Part shown: one piece after another, positions 8,200 to 16,417 of the stretch
Layout: each line of letters begins with the position of its first letter
How positions within the stretch are numbered: position 1 is the stretch's first letter
NCBI GenBank assembly: GCA_002715465.1
Contig: PAYY01000005.1
Location: forward strand, 5,361-69,360
From: Fidelibacterota bacterium
GTDB taxonomy: Bacteria > Marinisomatota > Marinisomatia > Marinisomatales > S15-B10
Direction: 5' to 3'
DNA length: 64,000 nucleotides
The notes under the pieces: model-generated
Databases searched by the model: none
Seen by the model: only the letters and a program-made list of their open reading frames with translations
Told to the model about the DNA's origin: nothing
Program-made: the position numbers and the translations under genes

Positions 8200-10788
8200 T
8201 TAATCCCTAAGAGTTCTCTTTATTTCTTCTCTTGTATAAGCTTCAATTAGATCTCCTTCTTTAAAGTTTTTTACACCTTCTATTCCAATACCACATTCCT
8301 TTCCAGCAAAAATTTCTTTTACATCATCTTGAAAATGTTTAAGTGATGTGATTTTACCCTCATAAAGAACTTCACCAGATCTTCGAACTCTTGCTGTATC
8401 CTTATTTGATATAGATCCTTCTAACATTTTGCAGCCAGCAATAGTACCAAGTTTAGTTATTTTGAATATTTGAAGGACTTCAGCTTGACCTAAAGGCTTT
8501 TCTATAATTTCGGGTTCTAAAAGTCCTTCAAGAGCAAGTTTAATTTCATTTATTGCATCATAGATAACATTGTAGACACGTATATCTACGCCATTGTTTT
8601 TTGCAACTAATGTTGCATTAGTATTTACTGTTACATTGAAACCAATCACTACAGCTCCAGATGCGGCGGCAAGAAGCACATCAGACTCAGTTATAATCCC
8701 GACAGCTCTATGAACAACATCTATCTTCACTTCATCACTAGGAATGTCTGAAAGGGCATCAATAAGAGCCTCTATTGACCCATCAACATCAGCTTTTACA
8801 ACTAAAGGTAGCAGTTTTGAAGCTCCATCCCTTATATCTGCAGAAAGTTTATCAAGAGAGATAGTATGAATTTTTTGACGGTCAATTTCTCTTTGAATTC
8901 TATCCCTTTCACCAGAAATCTTTTTAGCTAATTTTTCATCAGTAACTTCTGTAAGTATATCACCAGCTTGAGGAACAGTTTGAAAGCCTAAAATTTGAAC
9001 AGGTTGCGATGGACCTGCAGAGTTTATTCGTGATCCTCTTTCATTCATTAGAGCTCTAACTTTTCCATAAAAATTTCCACAAATAAAGATATTTCCAACA
9101 GAAAGTGTACCTTTTTGAATCAATACCGTAGCAATGGCGCCATGTCCTTTATCTAATCGAGATTCAATCACTGTTCCTTTTGCTAAGGTATTAGAATTTG
9201 CTTTTAATTCGAGAACTTCAGTTTCTAATGCTAGTAACTCTAATAAATCAGATATTCCTTCACCAGTTTTAGCCGATACTGGTACAGATTGAACTTTCCC
9301 GCCCCAATCCTCAACAAGGATGCCATTCTCAGAAAGTTCTTTTTTTACAATATCAGGATTGGAATTAGGCTTATCAATCTTATTAATTGCTACTACGATA
9401 GGAACTCCAGCAGCTTTTGCATGATCAATAGCTTCTACAGTTTGTGGCTTAACACCATCATCAGCCGCAACTATGAGTATAACAACATCTGTAATTTGTG
9501 CACCACGAGCACGCATTGCTGTAAATGCTTCATGTCCAGGAGTATCTAGAAATGTAATACTCCTACCACCCTCTTCTAAAAAGACTTCATATGCACCAAT
9601 ATGTTGAGTAATCCCTCCTGCTTCTCCTGCTACAACATTTTCTCTTCTTATATAATCTAATAACGAAGTTTTTCCATGGTCAACATGACCCATTATAGTT
9701 ACTACAGGTGCTCGAGGGTTTAAATCTTTTGGATCATAATCTTCGATATCCTCAATTTCGATAGTAGTATCAACTGCTTCTTCCATTAAAACTGCATTAA
9801 AGCCGTAATCTTCAGCAATTAATGAAATCGTATCAAATTCTAACCTTTGATTTATTGTTGCAATAAATCCTAGTTCAAGACATTTACTTACAATATCAGT
9901 AGCGCTAACATCAAGAACCTCGGCTAGTTCTTGAACATTCATAAAATCTCGAACATTTATTTTTTGTATTGGCTCTTCAGAAATCAGATCTTCTTCGTCA
10001 TCTCTATCTTTTCGATATTTTTTCTTTTTTGCCTTATGATCCATTGCGGCAAGTGTTCTCTTAATTGTTGAGCTGACTGATAAATCCTGCTTTGGTTCTT
10101 TTTCTTCTTCTTCTTCGCTTTCTTCAATCGGTTTGCCAGCTTTACGGCGAGGTGTTTCGATTTTTGACTGAATATCAGACAAATCAATTTTTCGAAACCT
10201 TGGTTTTTGACTTGGTGTTTTTGTTTGATTCTCCTTGGGAGATTCTTCACTTAGATCTTTATCTGATGTACCAACAATTTTTTCTATTGACTGATCTTTT
10301 TCAACGTCTTCTTTTTTTATTTTTTTCTTCTTTATTGATATCTCATCTTTTAAAATTTTTTCATCTAACTGGTTATTTGACTCCATTTCTTCAGAATCTT
10401 CTGTAGATTGTTTCTCATTCTGATCAGTAGTTTCTTTTAAGTCAGGAGATTTATTTTCACTATCACCATTATCATCAATTGTAATATCGGTATTATCTTC
10501 ATCGTCAGGCATTAAAATTTCTAAAGATGAACTTTCGGTCATCTTTTCTTCTATCATACGAGAATGAATTTCTTTCCGTGTTTTTTCTTTTCTATATCTT
10601 TCAACAGTTTGAAGATCTTTTTCAAATTCTTCAATTACTAATTGATAGGACTCTTCATTTAACGGACTCATATGACTTTTAATGTTTAAGCCCCTACTAT
10701 TAAGAAAATTAATTATATCTCGATGAGATATATTTAAATCTTTTGCCACTTGGACAATTCTGCGTTTACCAGTTGAGGTCTCAGTCAA
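8200..10788 (-). CDS. infB: Translation initiation factor IF-2
   Basis: 862 aa GTPase that places initiator tRNA on the 30S subunit. An N-terminal DNA-binding-like helical motif ([20 protein letters not shown]) is followed by a long low-complexity acidic/basic linker (about 60-270), a second IF2-N motif (about 280-340) and the G domain from about 358 ([36 protein letters not shown]). The beta-barrel and C1/C2 domains follow. The start is TTG at 10788; the next Met is residue 40 and would delete the conserved N-terminal motif, so TTG is preferred. It lies 50 bases after nusA. Confidence 0.96.
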   Translation of the reverse strand: MTETSTGKRRIVQVAKDLNISHRDIINFLNSRGLNIKSHMSPLNEESYQLVIEEFEKDLQTVERYRKEKTRKEIHSRMIEEKMTESSSLEILMPDDEDNTDITIDDNGDSENKSPDLKETTDQNEKQSTEDSEEMESNNQLDEKILKDEISIKKKKIKKEDVEKDQSIEKIVGTSDKDLSEESPKENQTKTPSQKPRFRKIDLSDIQSKIETPRRKAGKPIEESEEEEEKEPKQDLSVSSTIKRTLAAMDHKAKKKKYRKDRDDEEDLISEEPIQKINVRDFMNVQELAEVLDVSATDIVSKCLELGFIATINQRLEFDTISLIAEDYGFNAVLMEEAVDTTIEIEDIEDYDPKDLNPRAPVVTIMGHVDHGKTSLLDYIRRENVVAGEAGGITQHIGAYEVFLEEGGRSITFLDTPGHEAFTAMRARGAQITDVVILIVAADDGVKPQTVEAIDHAKAAGVPIVVAINKIDKPNSNPDIVKKELSENGILVEDWGGKVQSVPVSAKTGEGISDLLELLALETEVLELKANSNTLAKGTVIESRLDKGHGAIATVLIQKGTLSVGNIFICGNFYGKVRALMNERGSRINSAGPSQPVQILGFQTVPQAGDILTEVTDEKLAKKISGERDRIQREIDRQKIHTISLDKLSADIRDGASKLLPLVVKADVDGSIEALIDALSDIPSDEVKIDVVHRAVGIITESDVLLAAASGAVVIGFNVTVNTNATLVAKNNGVDIRVYNVIYDAINEIKLALEGLLEPEIIEKPLGQAEVLQIFKITKLGTIAGCKMLEGSISNKDTARVRRSGEVLYEGKITSLKHFQDDVKEIFAGKECGIGIEGVKNFKEGDLIEAYTREEIKRTLRD

Positions 10789-10838
10789 TTTGATGTGCCT
10801 TTTTAATTAGATTCTTTAGTTTTTGTATTATCTTGAAA

Positions 10839-12167
10839 TTATTCTAATGAATTTGAAGTTATTGAACTTGTATTTGGAATTTTTTTTATTTCATCAGAGT
10901 TTTCTTTTGACACTGAATTTGAAAGGTCATTTAAATAAGTATCAATTCTATGAGAAACAGTTTCTATCATTTTATTGCCCAAGCCTTTTATTTTAAGTAA
11001 ATCATCTTTTGAAGCTGTTTGGAACTCTGAAACAGTATTAACATTGGCCTTACTAAAAAGGTCAACCATCCTATCAGTTAAAGAATTAAGTTGTTCAAGA
11101 TAAATTTCTTTAGACTTTTTCTTTGAAATTCCAGTATACTCTGTTTCACTAACAGCTTCAATTTTGTATCCAGTAACCTCGGCTGCTAGATTAACATTTT
11201 GGTAATTTCTTCCAACTCCAGAATCCATTTCTTCATCTTCAAATACAGCAACGCAATAATTTGAAGAATCATCAATATATAAATTTAAAGGTTTTGCTGG
11301 AGATAGGGCTCTTGAAATAAGAACTTCTGTTTGCTCACTTTTATTAATAACATCAATTTTTTCACCATTAAGTTCTCGAACAACAGCTTGAATTCTGCTT
11401 CCTCTCATACCAACACAGGCGCCTACGGCATCTATTCTTCTATCGTGAGAACGAACAATAATTTTTGCTCTTTGTCCAGGTGCTCTAGAAATAGCTAATA
11501 TTTCAATAATCCCATCTTCTATCTCAGGAACTTCCATTTCAAAAAGTTTCGCCAAAAATTGGTTGTCAGATCTGGAGACAACTATGTCAGGACCTCTAGA
11601 TGTCATTTCTACAGATTTTACTAAAGCTCTTAAAGTTTCACCTCTTCTATACCTCTCATTGGGTATTGCTTCTGAACGTGGCATTCTTAATTCACTTTGT
11701 TCAATATGAATATGAATACTATCCTTGTTAACTTGTCTTACATCTCCAAGAATCACATCTCCAACTTTATTAAAATAATTTTCAAAAGTGTGCTGTTTTT
11801 CAACGTCGCGTATTTGTTGATTTAGAAATTGTTTTGCAGCAACAATTAATCTTCTTCCAAATGATGTGGGATCAATAACATCGACAAAATCGTCTCCAAT
11901 GCTCATATCAGGTTCGATCTTTTTAGCATCTTTTAATGAAATTTCAGTTCCTGGATTATCAACATCATCTACAACAATTTTATTCTGATATATTTCAAGT
12001 TCTCCTCTATCTATATTCACAATTACATCGCAATTATCAGATTGACCATATTGACGTTCAATTAGAGATTTGAATAGGTCTTCAAGTATCGTACCTATTT
12101 CAGTTCTATCGATATTTTTTTCTTTTGCAATATCAGAGAAACCTTGAATTATTTGCTGTTTGTCCAA
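10839..12167 (-). CDS. nusA: Transcription termination/antitermination factor NusA
   Basis: 442 aa. The order is: N-terminal RNA-polymerase-binding domain (about 1-130), S1 domain (about 133-200, GDVILGDVRQV), KH1 and KH2 (about 230-345, PGQRAKIIVRSHDRRIDAVGACVGMRGSRIQAVVREL, then ISRALSPAK). A single C-terminal helix-hairpin-helix region (about 375-425, LLKIKGLGNKMIETV) replaces the two acidic repeats of E. coli NusA. The start is TTG at 12167 with GAGGAG at ideal spacing, 3 bases after rimP. Confidence 0.95.
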   Translation of the reverse strand: MDKQQIIQGFSDIAKEKNIDRTEIGTILEDLFKSLIERQYGQSDNCDVIVNIDRGELEIYQNKIVVDDVDNPGTEISLKDAKKIEPDMSIGDDFVDVIDPTSFGRRLIVAAKQFLNQQIRDVEKQHTFENYFNKVGDVILGDVRQVNKDSIHIHIEQSELRMPRSEAIPNERYRRGETLRALVKSVEMTSRGPDIVVSRSDNQFLAKLFEMEVPEIEDGIIEILAISRAPGQRAKIIVRSHDRRIDAVGACVGMRGSRIQAVVRELNGEKIDVINKSEQTEVLISRALSPAKPLNLYIDDSSNYCVAVFEDEEMDSGVGRNYQNVNLAAEVTGYKIEAVSETEYTGISKKKSKEIYLEQLNSLTDRMVDLFSKANVNTVSEFQTASKDDLLKIKGLGNKMIETVSHRIDTYLNDLSNSVSKENSDEIKKIPNTSSITSNSLE

Positions 12168-12170
12168 ATT

Positions 12171-12608
12171 TTACTCCTCAGAAGTTTTTTGGAAGATGAG
12201 ATGGCAATTAATTATCTCAGAAAGATTAAAAGTGACGAATTGTTTTTTATTCTCGATAGTTATCGTATTATTCTTGAATTTCACTATTTCACCTTCAAAA
12301 GGATTGTAGACATCAGAAGTTTGATGATTTATTCTTACAGCTCTTCCAATATTACGGATAAAATGAAAATCATGAGTAAGAGGACAATCAATGCCTGGAG
12401 ATGTTACTTCCAGTCTTATTCCATCTGGATATATATCGGCAATATTTTGATTATTTTTTATAGTTTTTGTTAGATCAGAAATCTGTTTCAAGGTAACACC
12501 TTCTTTTGTATCTACAACTAATTTGATATAATCAGTAGAAATTATTTTTTCACAAAGGATCAAATCAGAATTGCTCAAAATAACCTGAATAATATTTTTT
12601 AATTCCAT
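12171..12608 (-). CDS. rimP: Ribosome maturation factor RimP
   Basis: 145 aa, slightly short for the family. The N-terminal alpha/beta domain contains VTLKQISDLTKTIKN, and the hallmark sequence YPDGIRLEVTSPGIDCPLTHDFHFIRNIGR precedes a small Sm-like C-terminal barrel. It is needed for 30S maturation. It is the first gene of the rimP-nusA-infB transcription unit, the classical order, and a hairpin lies just upstream (12644-12664). Confidence 0.93.
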   Translation of the reverse strand: MELKNIIQVILSNSDLILCEKIISTDYIKLVVDTKEGVTLKQISDLTKTIKNNQNIADIYPDGIRLEVTSPGIDCPLTHDFHFIRNIGRAVRINHQTSDVYNPFEGEIVKFKNNTITIENKKQFVTFNLSEIINCHLIFQKTSEE

Positions 12609-12638
12609 CCATCAACCAACTTTTCAAAAAGCCCAATA

Positions 12639-12664
12639 CAAAAATGTGGGTTCCAGACCCACAT
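12639..12664 (-). terminator. Hairpin upstream of rimP, probable terminator
   Basis: A perfect 8-bp inverted repeat, ATGTGGGT/ACCCACAT, with a 5-base loop at 12644-12664. Read on the minus strand it is followed by TTTTT. It would end transcription coming from the TPR gene (stop at 12752), or act as a leader attenuator of the rimP operon. A TATACT sits immediately 5' of it on the same strand (12667-12672). Confidence 0.55.
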
Positions 12665-12751
12665 ACAGTATACTAATTTATGTGAAATCATAGCCGGTAA
12701 CAAGGCAATTGAAGCTGAATTTTAAAGAAAATAAGATTGATGTGGTAAATA

Positions 12752-13438
12752 TTATTTATAAAATTGTATATGATGATTAGACTTTATTCTAACGAAATCT
12801 TTATACAATGGATTGGTATTAGATATATTTTCTTCCAGGTCTTTTATGATTTTTGATGCTTCATCAAGCTTACCATTTAAATGATAGCAAGATACTAGAC
12901 TAATTAAAATACGATTTTTAGTATTTTCATCCTTTGAAATTTTAGAAGCTTTTAAGTAATTAATTGATGCATCAGCGTAATTACCTTCACTTTCAGAAAT
13001 TTCAGCCAGCAACAATCTAGAGCCTAGAATATAAGATGAAGTTTTCCCAATTTTTATATAATCATTAGCATATTTTTTTGCTTCTTCAATATTATTTTCC
13101 CGCATCCTGATTTTTGCTATATAGTAAAGAGCATTGTTTCCATCAGTCGTATTTTTATAATCATTTATTAAAATATCAAATTCTAAAAAAGCATCTTCAT
13201 ATTTATTTATTTGGTATAGGCTCATTGCTTTTGTCATTATTTTGTTAGCTTCAAAATTTCTTTTAGTTATAAATGATTGCAAAAATACAACAACGAGGAT
13301 TAATAATATTCCAATAGTACTGACTAGAATTAGCAATCTTCTTTTTTTATCAAAAAATTTTTGAAATTTATAAATAGTTTCAAGCAAAGGATCTTTTTTT
13401 ATTTCTTTTTTTGTGAATTTTTTCTTTGGCCTTAGCAT
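12752..13438 (-). CDS. YfgM-like membrane-anchored TPR protein
   Basis: 228 aa. A lysine-rich cytoplasmic N-terminus (1-34) leads into one transmembrane helix (about 35-57), followed by an extracytoplasmic solenoid of tetratricopeptide-like helix pairs (about 63-220, e.g. YQINKYEDAFLEFDILINDY, NALYYIAKIRMRENNIEEAKKYA, SEGNYADASINYLKAS). This architecture matches the YfgM/TPR_21 family, ancillary factors linked to the Sec translocon in E. coli. Function here is inferred from architecture only. It is followed by the 12644-12664 hairpin. Confidence 0.65.
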   Translation of the reverse strand: MLRPKKKFTKKEIKKDPLLETIYKFQKFFDKKRRLLILVSTIGILLILVVVFLQSFITKRNFEANKIMTKAMSLYQINKYEDAFLEFDILINDYKNTTDGNNALYYIAKIRMRENNIEEAKKYANDYIKIGKTSSYILGSRLLLAEISESEGNYADASINYLKASKISKDENTKNRILISLVSCYHLNGKLDEASKIIKDLEENISNTNPLYKDFVRIKSNHHIQFYK

Positions 13439-13535
13439 ATTTAAACCTCAATTATTAATATATATTATACCCAATTTAAAAATTGAATTTGTCAAAATTA
13501 TATATAATATTTTTAATCAACACAAATTATCATTG

Positions 13536-13609
13536 TACCCCGGACAGGATTCGAACCTGTGACCTACTGCTTAGGAGGCAGTTGCTCTATCCGTTTGAGC
13601 TACCGGGGC
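13536..13609 (-). tRNA. tRNA-Arg (anticodon CCT)
   Basis: The complementary strand gives a complete cloverleaf: acceptor GCCCCGG/CCGGGGT (ending in a G-U pair), D arm GCTC...GAGC, anticodon stem ACTGC/GCAGT with loop CTCCTAA (anticodon CCT, reading AGG), T arm ACAGG/CCTGT with loop TTCGAAT, and discriminator A. No CCA is encoded. Confidence 0.93.
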
Positions 13610-13706
13610 AAACGTTATAAGTCCTATAAATAAATAGCTTAGATCAATTATATAAAAGATTTTTTAAGAACTGCAAAGGGTTTGACTTGATCATATAAAT
13701 TTTAAA

Positions 13707-14726
13707 TCAATAATAAATCATATAACCTTCTTTAATGAGTTCACGATTCATTAAGGAATTAACAGCTTCTTTAGGATTTATATTCTCATATAAAACTGAA
13801 TAAACGCTAGATACAATTGGCATTTCAATGTTTTTTAGTACTGACAATTCTTTTGTTGCTGATGTTGTTTTCACACCTTCGGCTATCATTGACATTTCAT
13901 TAAGGATTTCTTCTAGTGGTCTGCCTACTCCAATTTGTTCTCCAACATATCTATTCCTACTATGATGACTTAGACAGGTGGCAATAAGATCCCCAATTCC
14001 ACTTAGTCCAGCAAAAGTTTCAGCTTTCCCACCTAATGAAACTCCTAAACGAGAGATTTCAACAATACCTCTAGTAATAAGTGATGCTTTTGTATTATCA
14101 CCAAAACCTATGCCATCACAAATACCTGATGCTAAAGCAATAACATTTTTTATAGATCCACCTAATTCTACACCTATAATGTCATTATTAGTGTAAATCC
14201 TCAATGAATTTGATGAGAATAACTTTTGTACCTCTTTGGAGGTTTCAAGATTGTCGCTTGCTGCAACTAAAGATGTTGGATGACCCAAAGCTACTTCTTC
14301 AGCATGACTAGGTCCTGATAAAGTAACAATATTTCCAGATATTATATCGGAAGTTTCTAGTATAATCTCACTTATTCGTTTAAATGTATTTTGTTCGATA
14401 CCTTTAGATAAATTTATAATTTTTGTACCTAGGAGATTTTTAGGTACCCTTAACATCAACTCTCGAACACCATGTGATGGTACGGCAATAACCATAAATT
14501 CTGATTTCGGTAAGTAATTTAAATCTTCAATGAATTTTATAGTTTCAGAAAACCTTAATTGTTCCAGTAATGGATGGCGGAGTTTTTCTCGCATTTCATT
14601 TAGCTGATCTCCATTTCGGTGATAAAGATATACTTCATGACCCAAAGACGAAAGATGTTGAGAAATTGTACTACCCCATGAACCACCACCTAGGACCGAA
14701 ACTTTTCTTTTTTTATTCATATTCAT
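13707..14726 (-). CDS. gpsA: Glycerol-3-phosphate dehydrogenase [NAD(P)+]
   Basis: 339 aa, standard length. The Rossmann motif VSVLGGGSWGSTISQHLS opens the protein. LSGPSHAEEVALGHPTSLVAAS, GVELGGSIKNVIALASGICDGIGFGDNTKASLITRG (with the catalytic Lys) and AGLSGIGDLIATC are family signatures. It reduces dihydroxyacetone phosphate to sn-glycerol-3-phosphate, the backbone for phospholipids, and so feeds the PgsA/PgpA steps encoded later in the window. It is flanked by two tRNA genes. A second Met two residues downstream is an equally possible start. Confidence 0.96.
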   Translation of the reverse strand: MNMNKKRKVSVLGGGSWGSTISQHLSSLGHEVYLYHRNGDQLNEMREKLRHPLLEQLRFSETIKFIEDLNYLPKSEFMVIAVPSHGVRELMLRVPKNLLGTKIINLSKGIEQNTFKRISEIILETSDIISGNIVTLSGPSHAEEVALGHPTSLVAASDNLETSKEVQKLFSSNSLRIYTNNDIIGVELGGSIKNVIALASGICDGIGFGDNTKASLITRGIVEISRLGVSLGGKAETFAGLSGIGDLIATCLSHHSRNRYVGEQIGVGRPLEEILNEMSMIAEGVKTTSATKELSVLKNIEMPIVSSVYSVLYENINPKEAVNSLMNRELIKEGYMIYY

Positions 14727-14978
14727 TAAATATTGAATTATATAATACTATTATTAGGAAGTTAATATATTCGCAATAAAATTTATTATCAAAGTATTGT
14801 ATTTCTATCAATATATCAAAAATTAAGGCAGATTTAGAAAAGTGAATATGTTTTAATTGTTTCTGCATGTTATAATATTTTTTAACCTACCATAAACAAT
14901 CCCAACTATATTTTTCTTTTTTCAAATTGGTTTGCATATGTAGGTTTAAATAGATAAGGATACGTATAAATGAAATTT

Positions 14979-15062
14979 GCCGGGGTGGCGAAACTGGTAG
15001 ACGCGGCAGACTCAAAATCTGTTGATGGAAACATCGTGTGGGTTCAAGTCCCTCTCCCGGTA
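14979..15062 (+). tRNA. tRNA-Leu (anticodon CAA)
   Basis: Class II tRNA with a long variable arm. The acceptor is GCCGGGG/TCCCGGT with discriminator A, the anticodon stem is GCAGA/TCTGT around CTCAAAA (anticodon CAA), the variable arm is GATGGAAACATC, and the T arm has loop TTCAAGT. One of the few plus-strand genes in the window. A TATAAA (14965-14970) lies at the right distance upstream to be a -10 element. Confidence 0.94.
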
Positions 15063-15299
15063 CAATCTATTAATTATAATAAATTGTTAACAAGTTATCC
15101 ACAATTATATAAAATAATAAGTATATAAGAACTTAATAAAGTACTTTATTAACAGTCTTAAAAGTTTACTAAAAGCTTAAAGAAATACTTTCACAAACAA
15201 GAAAAAGTGAATTTATCGAGGAGAATTATGGATTTAATCCTTTACTGAAAGAGATTGATCTAAATAGTGAAAAAGCTTGACATGGATAAGATGAGGACC

Positions 15300-15398
15300 T
15301 TAATTTTTTAATGAGGCCCTAAAAAGCCTCTCCCGCGAGGTAGGGGTAGATCTTCCACATGCTCCGAGGTCATAATGAAGTCTACCCCTATTTTTATT
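15300..15398 (+). ncRNA. Candidate structured small RNA ending in an intrinsic terminator
   Basis: Noncoding plus-strand segment with dense secondary structure. It has hairpin GAGGC/GCCTC (15313-15330), then a long hairpin whose stem TAGGGGTAGA (15341-15350)/TCTACCCCTA (15381-15390) continues past one bulged T as CTTC/GAAG, followed by TTTTTATT. A perfect TTGACA (15277-15282) lies upstream, but no good -10 sits at 17-18 bases; TTTAAT at 15307 is too far. G+C is clearly higher than in the flanking intergenic DNA. I do not recognise 6S, SRP, tmRNA or RNase P signatures. The part upstream (15063-15280) is AT-rich with no recognised gene. Confidence 0.45.
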
Positions 15399-15400
15399 CT

Positions 15401-15430
15401 AAAAAAAAAGGATGCAAAAGCATCCTTTTT
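15401..15430. terminator. Bidirectional intrinsic terminator
   Basis: An A9 run, then GGATGC-AAAA-GCATCC (15410-15425) and T5. It works in both orientations: it ends the minus-strand gene whose stop is at 15443 and insulates the plus-strand RNA candidate. Confidence 0.8.
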
Positions 15431-15442
15431 ATATTCTATAAA

Positions 15443-15964
15443 TTAGCGTTTCCGACTACTTGATTCTTCTTCCTCTTCAGGTTTTGGCGGAACTCTTTCG
15501 TTAAGGTCTTTTACATCGGTCTCAATAGTTGTAACTCGTTGATCGAGGTCACCAATAAATCGACGTTGCTGGCGTCTAAACGAACCTAGATCCTTAGTTA
15601 TATCTTCACGAGCTTGATTGGCTGTAGAAAAATTTTGTTCAGTATCTCTTTCAAAATTATCCAAATCTAATTCAACAGTTTCAATATTTCGTCCTAATGA
15701 GTCTGATACTTGATTAATAAAAGTATTATTGGATACTATATCTTTCTGAGCTGTGCGCAGATGTTTTCCTCGACCAATAAACTGAAGATTTAATGTTTTT
15801 AAATCATTCCTAAACTCTTGATTTACTTCATCGACATGTTTTATTTGAAGCTGTTCCATTTCATCTAATCTAGAAAAAATTTGATCAGTAGTGGTTTTGA
15901 AATATACTGCAGCAGCGATCCACGCAATTACAATTAATATTAATAATTTATCCCTAGTTTCCAT
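15443..15964 (-). CDS. Uncharacterised membrane-anchored coiled-coil protein
   Basis: 173 aa, not recognised. A short N-terminus is followed by one transmembrane helix (about 7-23, LLILIVIAWIAAAVYF). A long heptad-rich alpha-helical region follows (about 28-155: IFSRLDEMEQLQIKHVDEVNQEF; DLGSFRRQQRRFIGDLDQRVTTIETDVKDL), and the tail is acidic then basic (EEEEESSSRKR). It would be bitopic with the coiled coil outside or inside; orientation is unclear. It lies 12 bases downstream of the 108-aa gene, probably in one operon, and the bidirectional terminator at 15401-15430 ends that unit. Confidence 0.75.
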   Translation of the reverse strand: METRDKLLILIVIAWIAAAVYFKTTTDQIFSRLDEMEQLQIKHVDEVNQEFRNDLKTLNLQFIGRGKHLRTAQKDIVSNNTFINQVSDSLGRNIETVELDLDNFERDTEQNFSTANQAREDITKDLGSFRRQQRRFIGDLDQRVTTIETDVKDLNERVPPKPEEEEESSSRKR

Positions 15965-15976
15965 TGTCTCTCCCTA

Positions 15977-16303
15977 TCACTTATCTAATGCTTCAAGTTT
16001 TTTTTCCCACGCACTCATTTCTTTTGCAGGATTGGATTGAATTTCTGATGATAATTCTGGTTCATCTAAGTTAGAATTTTTTATTTTTTTCATTAATTCA
16101 TCGCGTAATTCACCCTTTTCTTTTAATTCTCCCATAAGTGAACCTACCTCTTCATTGAATTCTTTAACAGTATTTTCCAGTCTTAAAATTAATTCATCCA
16201 TTAATACTGTACCATAAGAGTCACTAATTCCTTCAATAAGATCATCTAATTTATTAGAAAGATAATTCTTTGTAGAATCAGCATTATTTAAATCTACTGT
16301 CAT
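15977..16303 (-). CDS. Small alpha-helical protein, paralogue of the gene at 58930-59358
   Basis: 108 aa from ATG 16303; a TTG two codons upstream is less likely. No known family recognised. It is predicted to be almost wholly helical and charged. The core LIEGISDSYG....DELILRLENTVKEFNEEVGSLM and the terminal motif MSAWEKKLEA recur in the protein at 58930-59358: I count 25 identities over 63 aligned residues, plus the WEK motif. It has no signal peptide or membrane segment and is likely cytoplasmic. It is followed by the membrane-anchored coiled-coil gene. Confidence 0.75.
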   Translation of the reverse strand: MTVDLNNADSTKNYLSNKLDDLIEGISDSYGTVLMDELILRLENTVKEFNEEVGSLMGELKEKGELRDELMKKIKNSNLDEPELSSEIQSNPAKEMSAWEKKLEALDK

Positions 16304-16417
16304 ATACAATTAATTCTGATAATATTTTCCATAAACTTAAAGTCCATTTTATTAATGTAATATATGAAATTAACATAATTACGAGTGAAGATTACCAAAA
16401 CTCCTCGGTAACAACAA

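Noticed and set aside
9984..10250. Lys-rich open frame overlapping infB on the same strand
   Set aside because: A shifted-frame reading of the A-rich linker of IF-2, with no ribosome site or family motif.
10092..10406. Open frame of 104 codons opposite infB
   Set aside because: It is the antisense of the low-complexity Glu/Lys linker of IF-2, yielding Leu/Phe-rich nonsense; the sense frame is conserved.
15093..15101. TTATCCACA, a perfect DnaA box, after tRNA-Leu
   Set aside because: It is a lone box (another copy is inside the methyltransferase gene near 58402). There is no cluster, no dnaA/dnaN neighbour and no AT-rich unwinding repeats, so it is not evidence of an origin.
15281..15398. 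Identification of the RNA candidate as SRP RNA, tmRNA or RNase P RNA
   Set aside because: The SRP apical GGUCAGG...GGAAGGAAGCAGCC, the tmRNA tRNA-like ends and the RNase P GAGGAAAGUC core are all absent.
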